A DNA stretch of 56,551 nt from Polysphondylium violaceum (taxonomy: Eukaryota > Evosea > Eumycetozoa > Dictyosteliales > Dictyosteliaceae), in the NCBI GenBank assembly GCA_000277445.1, contig AJWJ01000102.1:1-56551 (forward strand), written 5' to 3'. A program made the position numbers and the translations under genes. Numbering within the stretch: position 1 is the stretch's first letter; each line of letters opens with the position of its first letter. This document shows positions 1 through 13,088 of the stretch, in pieces. The notes below the pieces were generated by a model. It worked only from the letters and a program-made list of their open reading frames with translations, did no database searches and had not been told where the DNA came from.

Positions 1-375
1 AAAAAAAAAAAATACACTTTTCATAATAATATGGATTTGGAAATATAACCTTATCAATGAGAAAAAGACCACGTACACGCTTTTAGTAATGGAATTTTAT
101 TTATTTTTAATAGTTTAGGGTATAAGCATCCTCAGAAATCAACAAATGACAATCAATGTCGAATTAACCACAAATCTGGCTTTTTTCACATATAAACTTG
201 TTTCCCTCGCTTTGCACCAAAAGTAATCGACACTCACAAGGCCTGCAAAAAAAAAAAAGGTCCCATTTTTTTTTTATTTTTGCAAAATTTTTTTAAAAAA
301 AAATAACCACGCAGGCATTACCATCACTGATTGTTTTGATTGATTGGCCCCACTTTGTGATTAATTAATATAAAT
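1..375. other. 5' flank of the glomulin gene, no gene seen
   Basis: AT-rich flank with A and T homopolymers near 250-300. A short GC-richer patch (about 120-240) has no usable reading frame. It probably holds the promoter and 5' untranslated region of the gene starting at 376. Confidence 0.6.
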
Positions 376-1593
376 ATGGAACAACAACAACAAGATGAAC
401 AACAAGATGTAATCAGGATTCAAAATGAGATACAAAAGGACTTGATTTCTTTGATTGAACCCCTGTTAGAATCAGATGCTGCTAAACAACAATTGACTAT
501 ACTGTCAGAGTCTAAGGAGTCATGGGTCTTTTATCAAGGCATATTGGATATGATTGTGCAAGATACTGGTTGTCTCCATGATTTATACAATGATATATAT
601 TGGGAATTAATTCATTGTTTGGTTAAATCCATTAATATCTATTCAACTAAATGGGATATCCATAATCCTCATTTAATTGATTCAACATGTACTATAGTTT
701 TAAAAGTAAGATCTCATTCATTATTGTATTCACCGTATCTTACTAATCATAATATATCACAACTCAAAAGATAATGGAATGGTTATCAAATAATTCAAGT
801 GCAAGAGAATTTCTATTGGTGATTGAGGAATTTCATGGATCTTCTTTTATTAGTTTGTCAACATTTACAAAGATTAGTTTGATCTCTTTGTCAAAGAATG
901 CATTAAAGAGAATATCAGTTGAAAAGAGATTCAATTTCCTCAAATGTCTTATACCACCAATGATTAGAATATTGATAGACGATGAAAAGAAACAACAACA
1001 ACAAGAAGAGTTGAATGCTCAACAAGAAAAACAAAGAAAAAGAAATGATGATCAAGAAGATGATGAAGATGAAGAAGATGATCAAGATGAAGAAGAAGAG
1101 CAAGATGATAAATCTATTCAAATTGTAGGTCCTGAAAAAGAGGAAACTCTATCTCAACAAAACAGTGATCAAGAGTTATGTTGGCAATATCCTTTATCAA
1201 GTGTATTGGATTTCATTCACTCATTTATTATGGATGTTAAAACTCTCGAGAAATCTGTTGAACAACAACACTCACAAGAACTTGATGCCACAGCCATCCA
1301 ACAACAACAACATTTACTCTTAAACGCTCTCTTTAAAATTCTTTCACTTGAAATTGTATCACTACCACCTCAACCACTACTACTCAATGGCAATCCATTG
1401 ATTTGTATGATTGGCGAATGTTTATCCCTCTTGGGCGTGTCAAACAATTATATTTTAAAAACTGATCAAAGATTTAGAGCCAAAAAGAGAGAGATGGAAT
1501 TGGAGGACCTCTACTTTGATGAAGGATTAGATGAAGATGATTTTGAAGATGATAAAGATTTACATTTTGATCCAATTAATATTAAAAAAGATC

Positions 1594-1624
<31 letters not shown>

Positions 1625-2726
1625 AGAAGGTGAATTCCCAGAAGAAGATCAAGATAATACAATTGAAAGACAACATGATTTAGATCTAAGTTATACTGGT
1701 ATTGGATATTATCTCTATCTCTTGGTATTAAAGCCAACTGAACAATATAGATTACCATCGATTCAATCACCAAATTCTATTCTCCTAAGTAATCTTCCCT
1801 ACTTGATTCGTCTCTTACAACACAAGTCCTATAAGATTGGTTTCAAAGCAATTCAACTGGTATCTTTTCTTTCAAAGCGTATCAAAGAATCCTCTGTTCA
1901 AGTTGATAAAAAGTATTTGTTTAATCCAGTCATTGACGACCCTGTAGAGTTGGTGTTGGGTAAACAATTACAAGAACAAAATACTCTTACCACAAGTGAA
2001 GGTCAAAAATGGATCAATGAACAAGCCTCTGCTCTCTTGGATCCTCAATACCATCTCTTGCAATTGATTCAATGTATTATATCGTTCCTCGTCAAATGTC
2101 CCGTACAAAAAATACGTACCTTTACCTACAACTCTTTTATCGTGTTGTTGGATTGTCTTTGCCCTTCAGCCAGATTCAATGTTCTTTGTAATCTTATTGG
2201 AACATGTATATTCCCCTCATTTACTGGTTTATTGGTCCACATATTCAAAGAGCAAATCAACAAAGCATGGCTTTCCACCGATGCCGAGTACCGATCCTAC
2301 TTTGTATCTCCCAAAATCCTCGAAGTCGTCCAGATTCCAATGCAGAGCGGTGGAAATTTAATGGAACGTATGGATGCCATCATGAACGGTATCAACATGT
2401 ATCGATATCTCTTGATCCGTGACAAGGAAACCAACAACACTGGTGTATGGTCCAAATCAAAGATCATGGGAGCTAGAGAACAATCCCTTCACCCCCTCCA
2501 AAAGAATCTCCTTGCCACCCAAAAAGAATTTAAAGCCTCTAGTCAAGGTGATGAAGCTGCCATGCAAAAAGTATTAAAAGGTGTCTCAAAAATGGGTATG
2601 TCTGATCAATTGTCAACTCAAGACATTCAAAAAGCCTCTACTCTTGTTGTTCATCACATCGATTTGGCATTAGATGTCATTGACAGAATCATTGAACTTC
2701 AAGACACTCTAACTCGTGATGATTAA
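376..2726 (+). CDS. Glomulin (FAP68/ALF4-like) family protein
   Basis: Two exons, 376-705 and 771-2726, joined in phase 0, give 761 aa. The 65-nt intron has GTAAG, TACTAAT and AAAAG. The C-terminal third resembles animal glomulin: the segment ERMDAIMNGINMYRYLLIRD followed by N-x-TG-W and LHPL matches the glomulin block with RIMASLNLLRYLVIKD, TGLW and LKPL (known family, PF08568). The middle carries two acidic low-complexity inserts (about residues 195-230 and 360-410). Glomulin is a helical-repeat protein that in animals binds the RING protein RBX1 and blocks E2 recruitment to cullin-RING ligases; the same role here is inferred. The start at 376 is the first ATG of the frame and is followed by a Gln-rich N-terminus. 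Confidence 0.85.
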
Positions 2727-5700
2727 ACATTCCACTCAATAAAGCTTATTCCATCACCGTTTTGTAATTTTAAAAAAATAAACTATGAGGATCATAAATT
2801 ATTTATCTCTGTTAGCCAGGTAGGAGTAGGAGTAAGAAGGGGACACTTTTCAGTTGAATCTATAGTATACTTTCATGTAGAAGTTGTTTATCACATATTA
2901 CTTTTAAAATTAATTCATATAAACAGTTTTCCCATTACCATCGATTTTGGTACTGAACCCTCAATTTTTCATACTTTCTTGTTGTGATCAATGAATTTAG
3001 TTACACTTTCAAATCAATTTGTTAAAAAAGGCTATAGGTCACCTTGGGGGAATTCAAATTAGAGGACAAGAGAATAGGTGTTAAGGATCCAAAAGCTCCT
3101 GGATATCTTTTTCCAAAGAGTTGAGTCAAAAAAAAAGTGGAGTCCCAATAATTCTACGAATTTATTTTTTTTTGTTATTTTGATGATAATGAGACTAAAT
3201 GAGAGAACCATACATAGCAATAAATGAGAATAACGAAAGCTATGGGGTTATTGTTGGGTATGGATCCATATCCATTCCAAAAAATATCCATTTTGTAGCC
3301 TTCTTTGGGTCTTTGTAACCAAATCATTTTCCATTTCTGCCATTGTGATCTTATTTTTATCAAATTTACTTAATAGGGTATTTAAGTTTAATGCATGAAC
3401 TTTGTTAAAAGCAATCAATTACAATCCATTTTAAATAAAACACACATTCCACATTAAATAATACAATCATATATTTATAGTGTTTTTATCTAACTCCATT
3501 TCTATATTTGAATAAAAAAGAAAAGATCCACCCTCACAATTTTGGTGAAACCCTCTCAATTTTTTATCTTACTGTTTCTAAATCACCCCAGTTTTTTATA
3601 TACTGTGTATTGCGTTTTGCCACAGGTGTCTTTATTTTTGCTCTTTGTATTTTTTGCTTATTACTATGAGTCATGGTATATGTTATAAAAACCAAGAGAA
3701 TAGACGCATGTGTGCGTAAATATATAATATTTTTCATTGTATTATAATACAATATATTTTTTTTAATAATAATTTTTTTTTCAGTCATTCATCATTATTT
3801 GCATATCCGTTGGAGTTTGTTATTATTATTACTATTTTATTGTTTTTAGTTACTTGAACAACAAATTTATCATAAATTTTAAATTAAAATTGATTCGACA
3901 CACGACAACTATTTATAATTTGTTGTAAATTTGAAAACTTGTACCTGAGTAGTTTTTTTTTTTTCTTGCTTGTGACACAAATTATTTATTTGAAAAAAAC
4001 AAAATATTTTTAAAAATATTTTTTTTGAATTTTTTGGAATATTCATGAATTCAGTGGACCACCCATGTGTGATCAATCAGCACTACAATTACAACACTGT
4101 AATGTTTATACTTTCAGACCACAATATATCTATTTAGAAAAAAGGTTAGTATCAAAAGAAATCAAAGTTATTGATTATCGATGCAATAGTCATTCACAAC
4201 GCATATGAGGTCATAACTCGGGGTTTTTGTTTTTTTTTTTTATTTTTATTTTGGTTGAGTTATATCTTTCTACTTGTATGTTCTCTGTCTCTGTATCTTT
4301 GTTTATCTTGTTTATTCAAAAATTTCCCTCTTTTATTTTGTATTTTTAGTTAATTTAAAAATAGATATAGATCTATATCTATGTGTAAATTAAATTTAAT
4401 ATTATCCATTTCAATCCAATCCAATCAATCAATCAATCAATTTTGATTTTTAAAAAAAAAAACACACTCACTTTGGAAAAGAGATAATTGTGGCACAACT
4501 ATCTATATTTATTTTTAAAATTACTAGTATAGAAGTAGTAGTAGTAGAATAACAACAAACATAGTTTTATTTCATTTTAATTTTATTGTTATTGTTATCA
4601 AAAGATCCATTTTAATTAAATATTTTATTGTTTCCCCCTTTTCGATACCACTACACCCACTACACCCACCACACAACTATTACCACCACTCCCTTTGTTA
4701 ATATATTTATTCAAACCCACCCACCACCACTACTCTTTACTACTATTCTCTATCTGTATTAAGTGGGGGTTTGTGTGTTTTGCTAAAAAGGCATTTTTAA
4801 ATAAATTATTGAAACAATACTATATGTTGGCGATCCATCAATATATTAATTGAAAAAACGGGGTAATAGGGTGTGTGGTAATAGTAATACTAAAGTGGTA
4901 AAATTTTTATTATTATTGTTATTATTCATTCTCTTTTTGTGTTGGGGATCACTCATTTATTATAAAATACCATCGCCACCCTCTCTCACTCACAGAACCA
5001 AAAACATCTAGTTGAATATTCAATAGTAGTAAAAGTAGTAGTAGTAGTCGTAGAGTAATAATAGGATTGTAGTAACATTAATAATCATAATAATAATATT
5101 AGTAGTATCATTTCAGTAGCACTACTAGTAAATTAGTAAACACAAGAGCTTATAGTAATATTCTATTCAGACAAAAGAGAGAAATCTAATTTATTTATTT
5201 ATTCAATTTATTTATTCATTACCAACAAAAGAGTAACATTACCAAAAAAAAAAAATTGTTTGTCGCGATAGGAAAAAACAGTAAAAAAGTAATTAATCAA
5301 TTTATCACATATATCATTTTCATCATCTGTGAATCTCAATATAGAAACAAAAAAAGAACAAGAAAAAACATAAAAACGAATACTATCACCTTATTCTCCC
5401 ATTGACCTAAATATACACAAAGGTCAAACATACACACACACAACACACCAAACTAAACAAAGAATTAATCCAATAATCTATAATAATCTTGATGATATAA
5501 TTGTAGATTACTATCTTTAGAAAGATAAAGATATTTATTACTTATAACATTGTTGTTGTTGTTGTAATTATCTATTTTAATTGTTATTGTACATTTGTGG
5601 TGGACAGAGCATAGACGTGGGTGTTTTTTAATATTTAAAAATTTTAATTTTTTAATTATTTTTTTTCTTTTTGAGGGTGGTTTTTGTGCAAAATTTTCTA

Positions 5701-6105
5701 TCTTTTTTTTTTTTTTTTATTGAATTTTTTATCTCTCACTCCTCACTCCTTTCATCCATCCACACCACCACATTCTATTCTATAGAAAAAGTTTGATATT
5801 ATTAGTGTGTGTTTACATATTAACATATAAACATTCTTTTTACATTAGCAAAGCTTTGTAAAACACTTGTTTACTATATATTATTTATACTACAAAAGTT
5901 GAGTAAAACCTCTTCTTTTCTTTTTGTTTGTTCTTTTGTTTTAAATCATATTTTTTTTGTGTTATCTCTAGTGTGTGATCACACGCTCGCTTACATATCG
6001 ATATAGATAGATCATTTATTTATTGTTTTATATATAGTAGTATAGTCGTTGTATTTTTAATAAAAAACACTTGTTTCTCTTTATCACCTGACTATAAATC
6101 ATATC
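2727..6105. other. Long gene-poor intergenic region upstream of the RhoGEF gene
   Basis: 3.4 kb of mostly AT-rich DNA with homopolymer tracts, AGT and AATC microsatellites (about 4420-4440, 4535-4550, 5025-5050) and a 22-bp perfect palindrome at 4361-4382. Two patches are GC-richer and less repetitive: 3030-3125 and 3235-3330. A small minus-strand frame (ATG near 3290, stop at 3175) could encode about 38 aa with a hydrophobic centre, but there is no support from homology. The final 1 kb, rich in CACA and T-tracts, is probably the promoter and 5' untranslated region of the gene at 6106. Confidence 0.5.
4361..4382. repeat. 22-bp perfect palindrome
   Basis: ATAGATATAGA followed by its exact reverse complement TCTATATCTAT. 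It lies in AT-rich intergenic DNA 1.7 kb upstream of the RhoGEF gene. A similar 20-bp palindrome lies just upstream of the minus-strand Tgr gene at 20598-20617. Confidence 0.7.
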
Positions 6106-9100
6106 ATGCAAGGTCAGAGTAATGGTATGTGTGCACTTGATCGTATACTAATAATAATTAAATTTAAAGACCAGAATTTTAATATTTATTTTAACTATAG
6201 CTCCAAATCAATTTCAACAACAACATCAACAGCAACAACAATTTTTACAGCAGCAGCAACAGCAGCAGCAATATTTCATGAATCAATCATTTTCCTCATC
6301 TCAACAGGTCTATTATTCACAGCAGTATGGTGCAGGTCCTCTCCAATCACCTCTAGTACCCCAGAATCTCCAGGGACACATGCAACCAATGCAACCAATA
6401 CAACCTATGCAGCCTATGCAACCCATGCAACCAATGATGAATAATCAGCCACCTATGATGAATAACCAAATAATGATGAATAATCAACAACCCTTGCAAC
6501 CTTTACAACCACAACAAAAACAACCACAAATGATGAATAATCCACAATCACCAATGGGTAGTGGCAGTGGTAGTGTTGGTAATAGTAATACAAGTAGTGG
6601 TGGCGGTGTTGGTGGTGATAAAAATCATAGATGGTTTCCAACCAGTGACAATGATCCATTTGTTTCAATAGAACAAGAAAGAAGAAAGCCTCAATATAAA
6701 GCTGTGGATTGGAATGATGCAAATAAATATGCAGAGATTGTAAATACTTTAAACTCACCCTCTCTTTCATCACAACAACAGCAACAACAATATCAACAAT
6801 TTTTACAACATCAACAATACCTTCAACAACAACAACAATTACAACAGCAACAACAAATACAACAATTGCAACAACAAAATATGATAAATAGTGCGGGTAA
6901 TATGGGAATGATGAATAATAATGTTAGTAGTGGAGGTTCAATGGCTCATCCAGGTGGCCAACATTTTTCAAATACACAATCACTACCAAATATTTCTTTA
7001 AATTCAGATTTAAATCAACCATCTGGTGTAAATTCAATGGGATCACAACAAATGATGACTCCACAACAACAACAACAGATGATGATGATGACTCCACAAC
7101 AACAGCAACAGATGATGATGATGAATTTTAATCAAATGGCTCAAAATCAATTAAATCAAATCAGTCAAATTAATCAAATGGATAATATAAATGTGATGAA
7201 TCAATTGAATCAAATGAATAATATAAATCCAATCATTTCCGATCAAAGTAAAGTTGGTAGCAGTGGCGGTACAAAATCAAATACTGCAATTGGTTATATA
7301 TCTCCAACTTCAAGTGTTAATAATAATAGTAATAGTAATGGTAATCATAATGTCATGATGATGCAACAACAACAATTATTACAACAACAACAGCTTCAAC
7401 AACAATTGTTACAACAACAACAACAACAACAACAACAAAATCTAAGCCCAATTACATCTAGTAATCAACAACAACAACCATTAAATATTATTCATCAATC
7501 ACCGACTTCATCTTTAAATTCACCATCATCATCAACTTCACCTCAAAAGATTATAAATTCTTCACCTTCTGCATCTATAAACAATAATATTAATAATTTA
7601 ACATCGAGTTTACCAAACAATATAAATAATAGCGCCATTTCAAATCAATCACCAATGTCATCTTTAACCAAACCACCTACCACTGCTTTATCAGTTCCAA
7701 AATCTGATACTTCAATCCCACCAATTCCATCACATCTTTCAGGTAATGCCTTTGCTGATCCTAGAAAGCATGGTTCATCAGTTGCTGTATTATCTTCTAT
7801 TCTACCTCCAGGTGGAAATATTAATAATAATAGTAATAGTAATAATAGTGGTAGTGTTCAAAAGAGTCAATTAAATAATAACAATAATAATAACATGAAT
7901 ATGAATAATATGAACAACAATTTAATGAATCCACAACCATTTAGTAATTCAGCATTTTCAATTGTTCAAAATTCATCATCGTCATCATCATCGACAATGA
8001 TTGTAAATCCAACACAACAACAACAATCCCCAAATCCATTTGCATTTGAACAACAAACCATTTCACCACCAACTCATCAAATTCAACACACACCACCAAT
8101 CATGGTACCAACACAACAACAAACTTATTCATCACCACCAATAAACTTTTCAGAAGAAGAATACAAGAAACAAGTTGAAGAAAGAATTAGAAAAGAAGTT
8201 GAAGCTAAATTAAAACAAGAATACCTCGAACTCGAAAAACAAAAATTAGAATTGAGTAAAGCTGCAGAGGCTGTAAAGCTTGCAAATACTCCACCCATGG
8301 TCCAAACATCACCACCATTATCCAATACTACACCAATCATCTCACCACCACCAACATCATCATCCTCTTCTACACCACACTCGGCTGCAGCCATCACAAC
8401 CACATCATCTGCATCAACCCAAACAACCACCACAACCACTACAACCACTTTACCAAACAATGACTTTTTCCCTGACCTTTTTGCTGGAAATTTCCCCATG
8501 GCTACAATCCCACCACCACCATCACCAAGTCATTCCATCAATCCAAACAACAATGAACCATCACCAGTTATTTCACGTCGTTCAGCTACAGATGGTGAAA
8601 AGGAAAAGGTTAGAAAGGATATTGAAAACTTGCATATTCGTGAAAAAGAAGCAGGTGGAAAACCAATTGGTAGCATTCGTCCAAAATCTGTAATTCTCAA
8701 CAATAACACTGCAAATACAACCACCACTCAATCCACTTTTAATAGTACAACCAATAGTAATAGTACAACAACCACTACAACAGTGACAGAGTTTTGTTGT
8801 CCCATTTGTCAACAAAGATTTGGAAATGAAAGAGTATTGTCTGTTCATATCGATGATTGGCATCCTACTCTTAAAGAGGAAAAGAGTGGAAAGAATGGTA
8901 GATCAAAGACTGTATCATTTACACCATTAACCAAAGACAACAAGAAAACATCCATCTCTTCCGAGGAACTCAAGAAAAAGATATCATCACCCTTAAAGAC
9001 TCAAACCTCTATTTCATCGGCTGCATCAGACATCAATATCTTGTCGACTTCATTTGAAAAAATATTTATTCCAATGAAACCCAAGATTGTATATACCCAA

Positions 9101-10280
9101 GACTCTGCTGCAACACTCTTGCAATCCTATGTTAGAAGATGGAAATGTAGAAAAGAGTACAAGAGAGAGCAGATTAGAAAGAAAGCCGTTATGGAATTAC
9201 TCACCACCGAGCATACCTATGTCGATGGTTTAGAGAAATTGATTTCAAACTTTGCAATTCCTCTCCGTGGATTGGCAAATGTCGAGAAGCCTCTTATTGA
9301 ACTCTCTGAAATTGAAACAATATTTGGTAACCACGACATTATCCTCAGACTAAACAGTGAACTCTATGAAAAACTTATTGTCCGTGTCGCAAGATGGAAT
9401 CTATCACAAAAGATTGGTGATGTTTTAATCGATGTCATCACTCAAGACGAATTCAAGGCCATCTACAACTCTTTTACCCTCTCTTATCCCACCATTTTGG
9501 CTACAATTGAAAAACTCTCGAATACCAAGTCTCAATTTAAAGCTTTTCTCAAGACTGCCGAAAAATCACTTTGGTCTGGTAATGGTCAAACCGGCAATAA
9601 TTTACAATCACTCTTGATCACCCCAGTTCAAAGAATCACCCGTTATCTTTTGTTACTCAAAGAGATTATCAAACATACCAAACCCTCTCATCCAGACTAT
9701 GATAATCTATGTATTTCTCTCTTTGAAATGCAAGATATTTGTACAGATGTCAATGAAAATCAACGTAAAGAAGAAAATGAAAAAATCAGAACCACTTCCC
9801 TCCAAAACATTGCCAATCGTTTTGTTGATCCAAAACCCACAGTGGTGACTGACGGTAGATTTTTAGTTAGAGAAAGTGCCATCTCTCAATATGACGCCGA
9901 AGATGAAAAGAGAAAAGATAGAGCTTTCTTTATTTTTAGCGATGCCCTTATGATTGCTAAAAAGAGTAAAAGTAAACTTATCTTTAAGACTCTTATTACT
10001 TTAAATAGTAATATTAAAATTAGAAATATTGCTGATGGTCAAAGTAAGTTGATTCATTATTATTATTACTATTCATATTTAATTTATTATTAATACTAAC
10101 TCTTTTTTTTTTTATTATCATTCAGAATGTTATGGTACAGTATCTAAATTTGCTTTTGAATTACAAGGTCATGGTAATCATATAATTATGTTTTTCTGTG
10201 AATCTCAAGAAGATAAAGATTCTATTCTCAAAGATTTAGAAACTGTTATGTCTTCTTTTTGTATTATCCCGAAAGCTTAA
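6106..10280 (+). CDS. RhoGEF with Q/N-rich N-terminus, C2H2 zinc finger, IQ motif and DH-PH
   Basis: Three exons (6106-6124, 6201-10043, 10126-10280) give 1338 aa; both junctions preserve frame. Residues 1 to about 670 are Gln/Asn/Met/Ser low complexity. A charged helix (EEEYKKQVEERIRKEVEAKL) follows near 660. A finger of C-x2-C-x12-H-x4-H type (CPIC...VHIDDWH) lies near 872-895. An IQ-like helix (AATLLQSYVRRWKCRKEY) lies near 973. A DH domain spans about 1002-1195: ELLTTEHTYVDGLEKL at its start and LLITPVQRITRYLLLLKEI in the conserved CR3 helix. A PH domain follows to the end and is split by the last intron. DH-PH proteins exchange nucleotide on Rho/Rac GTPases, so a role in actin control is likely. 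The finger resembles ubiquitin-binding or C2H2 zinc fingers; this is inference. Confidence 0.92.
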
Positions 10281-10366
10281 ATAAAGATTCAAAAGATAAA
10301 TATAAATTATTTATATATATATTATAAAATATTTATTATTGCCGCTAGTTTTTTTTTTATTTTGTT
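10281..10366. other. Short convergent 3' spacer
   Basis: Only 86 nt separate the stop of the RhoGEF gene from the stop of the convergent minus-strand gene. It holds AATAAA-like signals on the plus strand just after the stop and T/A-rich DNA, so the two 3' untranslated regions probably overlap. Confidence 0.5.
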
Positions 10367-11382
10367 TCAAGATAATAATGATCCAATGCCGTATCTTGGA
10401 TCAGTTTGATTGTTGTTATAATTACTAATGCTATTACTATTTGGAGAAAAAGACTTGTTTTGTGTTGGTGGTGGTGGTGGTGGTGGTGGTGGTGAGTACA
10501 TGTTATCTCTTGGTGATGTTGTTTTAGGTGATGAGAAACAATAATTGTAATCATCTGAATTAGTAAAATTTAATAAATGTTTGATTGGTGATGGTGAAGA
10601 GCAAGATGATGTTGGTGATAAAGGGAAACTGTTTTGTATAGGTGAAGGTGTTGAATATTTTCTTGAGTTTGAGGATGATGATTGTGGTGAGTGTACATTA
10701 TCTCTTGGAGAAGTTGGTGTAGATGATGTGATAGTTAAGAAATTATTCTCTATATAGGATATATTACTCTGATCATTATCATTTAGTAAATTTTGGATTG
10801 AAAAGGGTGTTTCTATACCATTATTGTTTTCTGTAGAACTACTGCTATTTAATGATGAGGAAACTGATTGGTTTGGAGATGTTTTGGATTTTTTCACATT
10901 TGTTTGTTGTTCTCGTTGCTTTATTCTTTTGTTTTTATTCTTTTTTTCATCAATCTGTTTTTATATTTATGATAATAATAATGATAAGTATAAAGTCAGA
11001 GTGTTGATAGTCATCATTTACTTACAGTTTGATCCAAATCTATTTTATTTTTCTGTTTTTCTAGATTTGCTACTAGTGATCTTAATTGGGTTATATCCGA
11101 AGTAGTACAAAAACTATTGCTTTTTTTTTTTTCTTTTACAAATTCTAAAAGGATCGATAAACTATTATGTATCTAAAAATAAAATTAGTCTTTGTTTATT
11201 TATTTTTTTCAACAAAAAGAAGTGTATTTATCTCTATATAAGTTTAGATATAAATATGTTCTTTCAAAGAGGATCTTTTCACAAGTACAAAACTAGATTA
11301 CTGTGTACAATGATAATCTAGTCAAGGTTGAATAGTTATAAGAAGGATCAAAACTTACTTTTTCTAATTGAGAATCAGTCAT
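10367..11382 (-). CDS. Uncharacterised coiled-coil protein with Ser/Pro-rich tail
   Basis: Three exons on the minus strand, 11359-11382, 11026-11172 and 10367-10954, all phase 0, give 252 aa. All introns have GTAAGT and AG ends. Exons 1-2 encode a helical N-terminus (MTDSQLEKIHNSLSILLEFV, then LRSLVANLEKQKNKIDLDQ), followed by a basic stretch (KNKNKRIKQR). The rest is Ser/Asn/Pro-rich with two near-identical TSPRDNx(V/M)xSP motifs and a Pro9 run, which look like phosphorylation or SH3/WW ligand sites. No family was recognised. The first ATG at 11382 was chosen because the helix continues unbroken from it. Confidence 0.75.
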
Positions 11383-12615
11383 CTCTCTCTGTATTTGATG
11401 CGTGTTAATAGTAATTTGTGTATAAATTAAAATAACAATGGAGAGTATTTACATGTATACTCACCCACACTCCATTGCGCGCAAATTTTATTTTAATTTA
11501 AATTAAAAAAAAAAGTGTGTAAAAAGCAAATTTGAGAGGGTGGGAGAGTTTTGTATTTAACAATATAAATGATTTTTTCTAAGAAATTTGGTATTAATAA
11601 ACTAATTCTTATCGTGTCTAGTTCTCAAAAATCGTTTTGATTGGACAAGTCAGCAATCTAAAAGAGGATATTAACATAGAAAAAAAAAAAAAACAAGATA
11701 TTAAAAATGAAAATCCCAAAAATCAAAAATTTCAAAGTTGATCACCCCTCTTGATTGAATGAAAATATTAGTTGATAAGAGACTATTAAAGTCAGATGTT
11801 GTTACTTAATATCAATTACACATACATCATTGATAAAAAATTGATCAACTATTCTTTGGAATGATCATTTCATATTGATCAGACAAACATTTTTTTAGTT
11901 TTATTTGTAAAAAAATTTTATTTTTATTTGTTTGTGAACAAGGCATATTAATCAAATTAGGACGACTCTTTTCAATATATGATTTGAATCATAATTAATT
12001 AAACAACACTCATTATCAGGATTACTCCTCAACAAGATAAAAGATTATTTCTGCCGAAAAAAGGAAAAAAAAATAAATATTTTGAAAAATGTCCGATGGG
12101 AGAGAGATAGAGTCAATGTTCTCTGAATGCGTTAATAGTACCAGGGATAAATGATGGCCCTACTGATTAAAGAATCTTAATTCCTAATTATTTTTAAAAC
12201 CCTTGTCTCCTATATTTAAATACATCTTGATAAATAAGCACCCGTCTCTTTAAACATTGTAGACACAAACAATAGCATGGATTCAAAAAAATAAACTCAC
12301 AAAAGCAGGAAAATCTTGTGACTTTGAAAAAACAATTTTTTAAAATTTTAATTTTTATTTTTATTTTTTCTGAATTTTTTTCAATATTTTTTTTCCCACC
12401 CCCAATATAAATTTGCACGTGTTACTAATAGTTATTATAAATAATTAATAATTACAATTGTTAGATATTTGTTACAAATAATAATAACAATAATAATAAT
12501 CTTTGTTTACATTTGTATATAATACTATTTTTTCATTTCGTTTTTTACTTTAAATATAATTTATATACCCATTCACTTATAATATATCATATACACATAC
12601 ACATCAACAACAGCA
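11383..12615. other. Divergent intergenic region, no gene seen
   Basis: 1.2 kb between the minus-strand coiled-coil gene and the plus-strand atg8-like gene. It contains A/T tracts, several TGATCA/GATCAA motifs around 11740-11880, and an acidic-free AT-rich promoter-like stretch before 12616. No frame longer than about 74 codons has coding character. Confidence 0.5.
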
Positions 12616-13088
12616 ATGACTCTTTTAACTAAATCATTTAAACAAGAATTCTCTTTAGAAAAGAGAAAGTCAATTTCAGCAAAGATTAGAAATAGATATA
12701 AGGATAGATTACCAGTATGTTATTCTATAAAGTAATAATCAACAATTATATGTTACTAATAAAACTATATTATTTCTAGATCATCGTAGAAAGAGCACCA
12801 AATAGTAATGTACCAGATATTTTAAAGAAAAAGTTTTTAGCTCCTTCAAATATGATTGTACAAAACTTTATAATGGAGATTAGAAAACATTTAGACACAT
12901 CTAATCAATCAAATGAAAAGGCATCTATTTTCTTATTTGTAAACAAAACCAATCTTCCACCATCATCTCAACTTCTTTCAAATATTTATGATAAATACAA
13001 AGACGAAGATGGTTTCATGTATATTGTTTATAGTGGAGAGAATACATTTGGTGGACTTGAGCCACTTGAAGAAGAAGAAGAACTTTAA
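12616..13088 (+). CDS. atg8: Atg8/LC3-like autophagy protein, divergent paralogue
   Basis: Two exons (12616-12714, 12780-13088; phase 0; intron with TACTAAT) give 135 aa. The protein carries Atg8 hallmarks: FSLEKRKSISAKIRNRYKDR, LPIIVERAP, KKKFLAPSNM, FIMEIRKHL, FVNKTNLPPSSQL and YSGENTFG. Atg8 is cleaved by Atg4 after the Gly of the F-G motif, conjugated to phosphatidylethanolamine and placed on autophagosomes. Here FGG (123-125) is followed by an extra 10 residues, mostly Glu, much longer than the few residues usual for the pro-tail. The insertion N-Q-S-N-E between the ubiquitin-fold strands and the MTLLTKSF N-terminus suggest the second dictyostelid paralogue (atg8b type) rather than atg8a; that assignment is tentative. 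Confidence 0.93.

Noticed and set aside
8125-8499. Minus-strand Val/Asp-rich frame within the RhoGEF
   Set aside because: Antisense of Thr/Pro/Ser codon repeats; no homology and the plus strand carries a clear RhoGEF.
10357-10554. His-rich minus-strand frame
   Set aside because: It is a shifted reading of the Pro9 run and surrounding codons in the coiled-coil gene, whose spliced frame is better supported.
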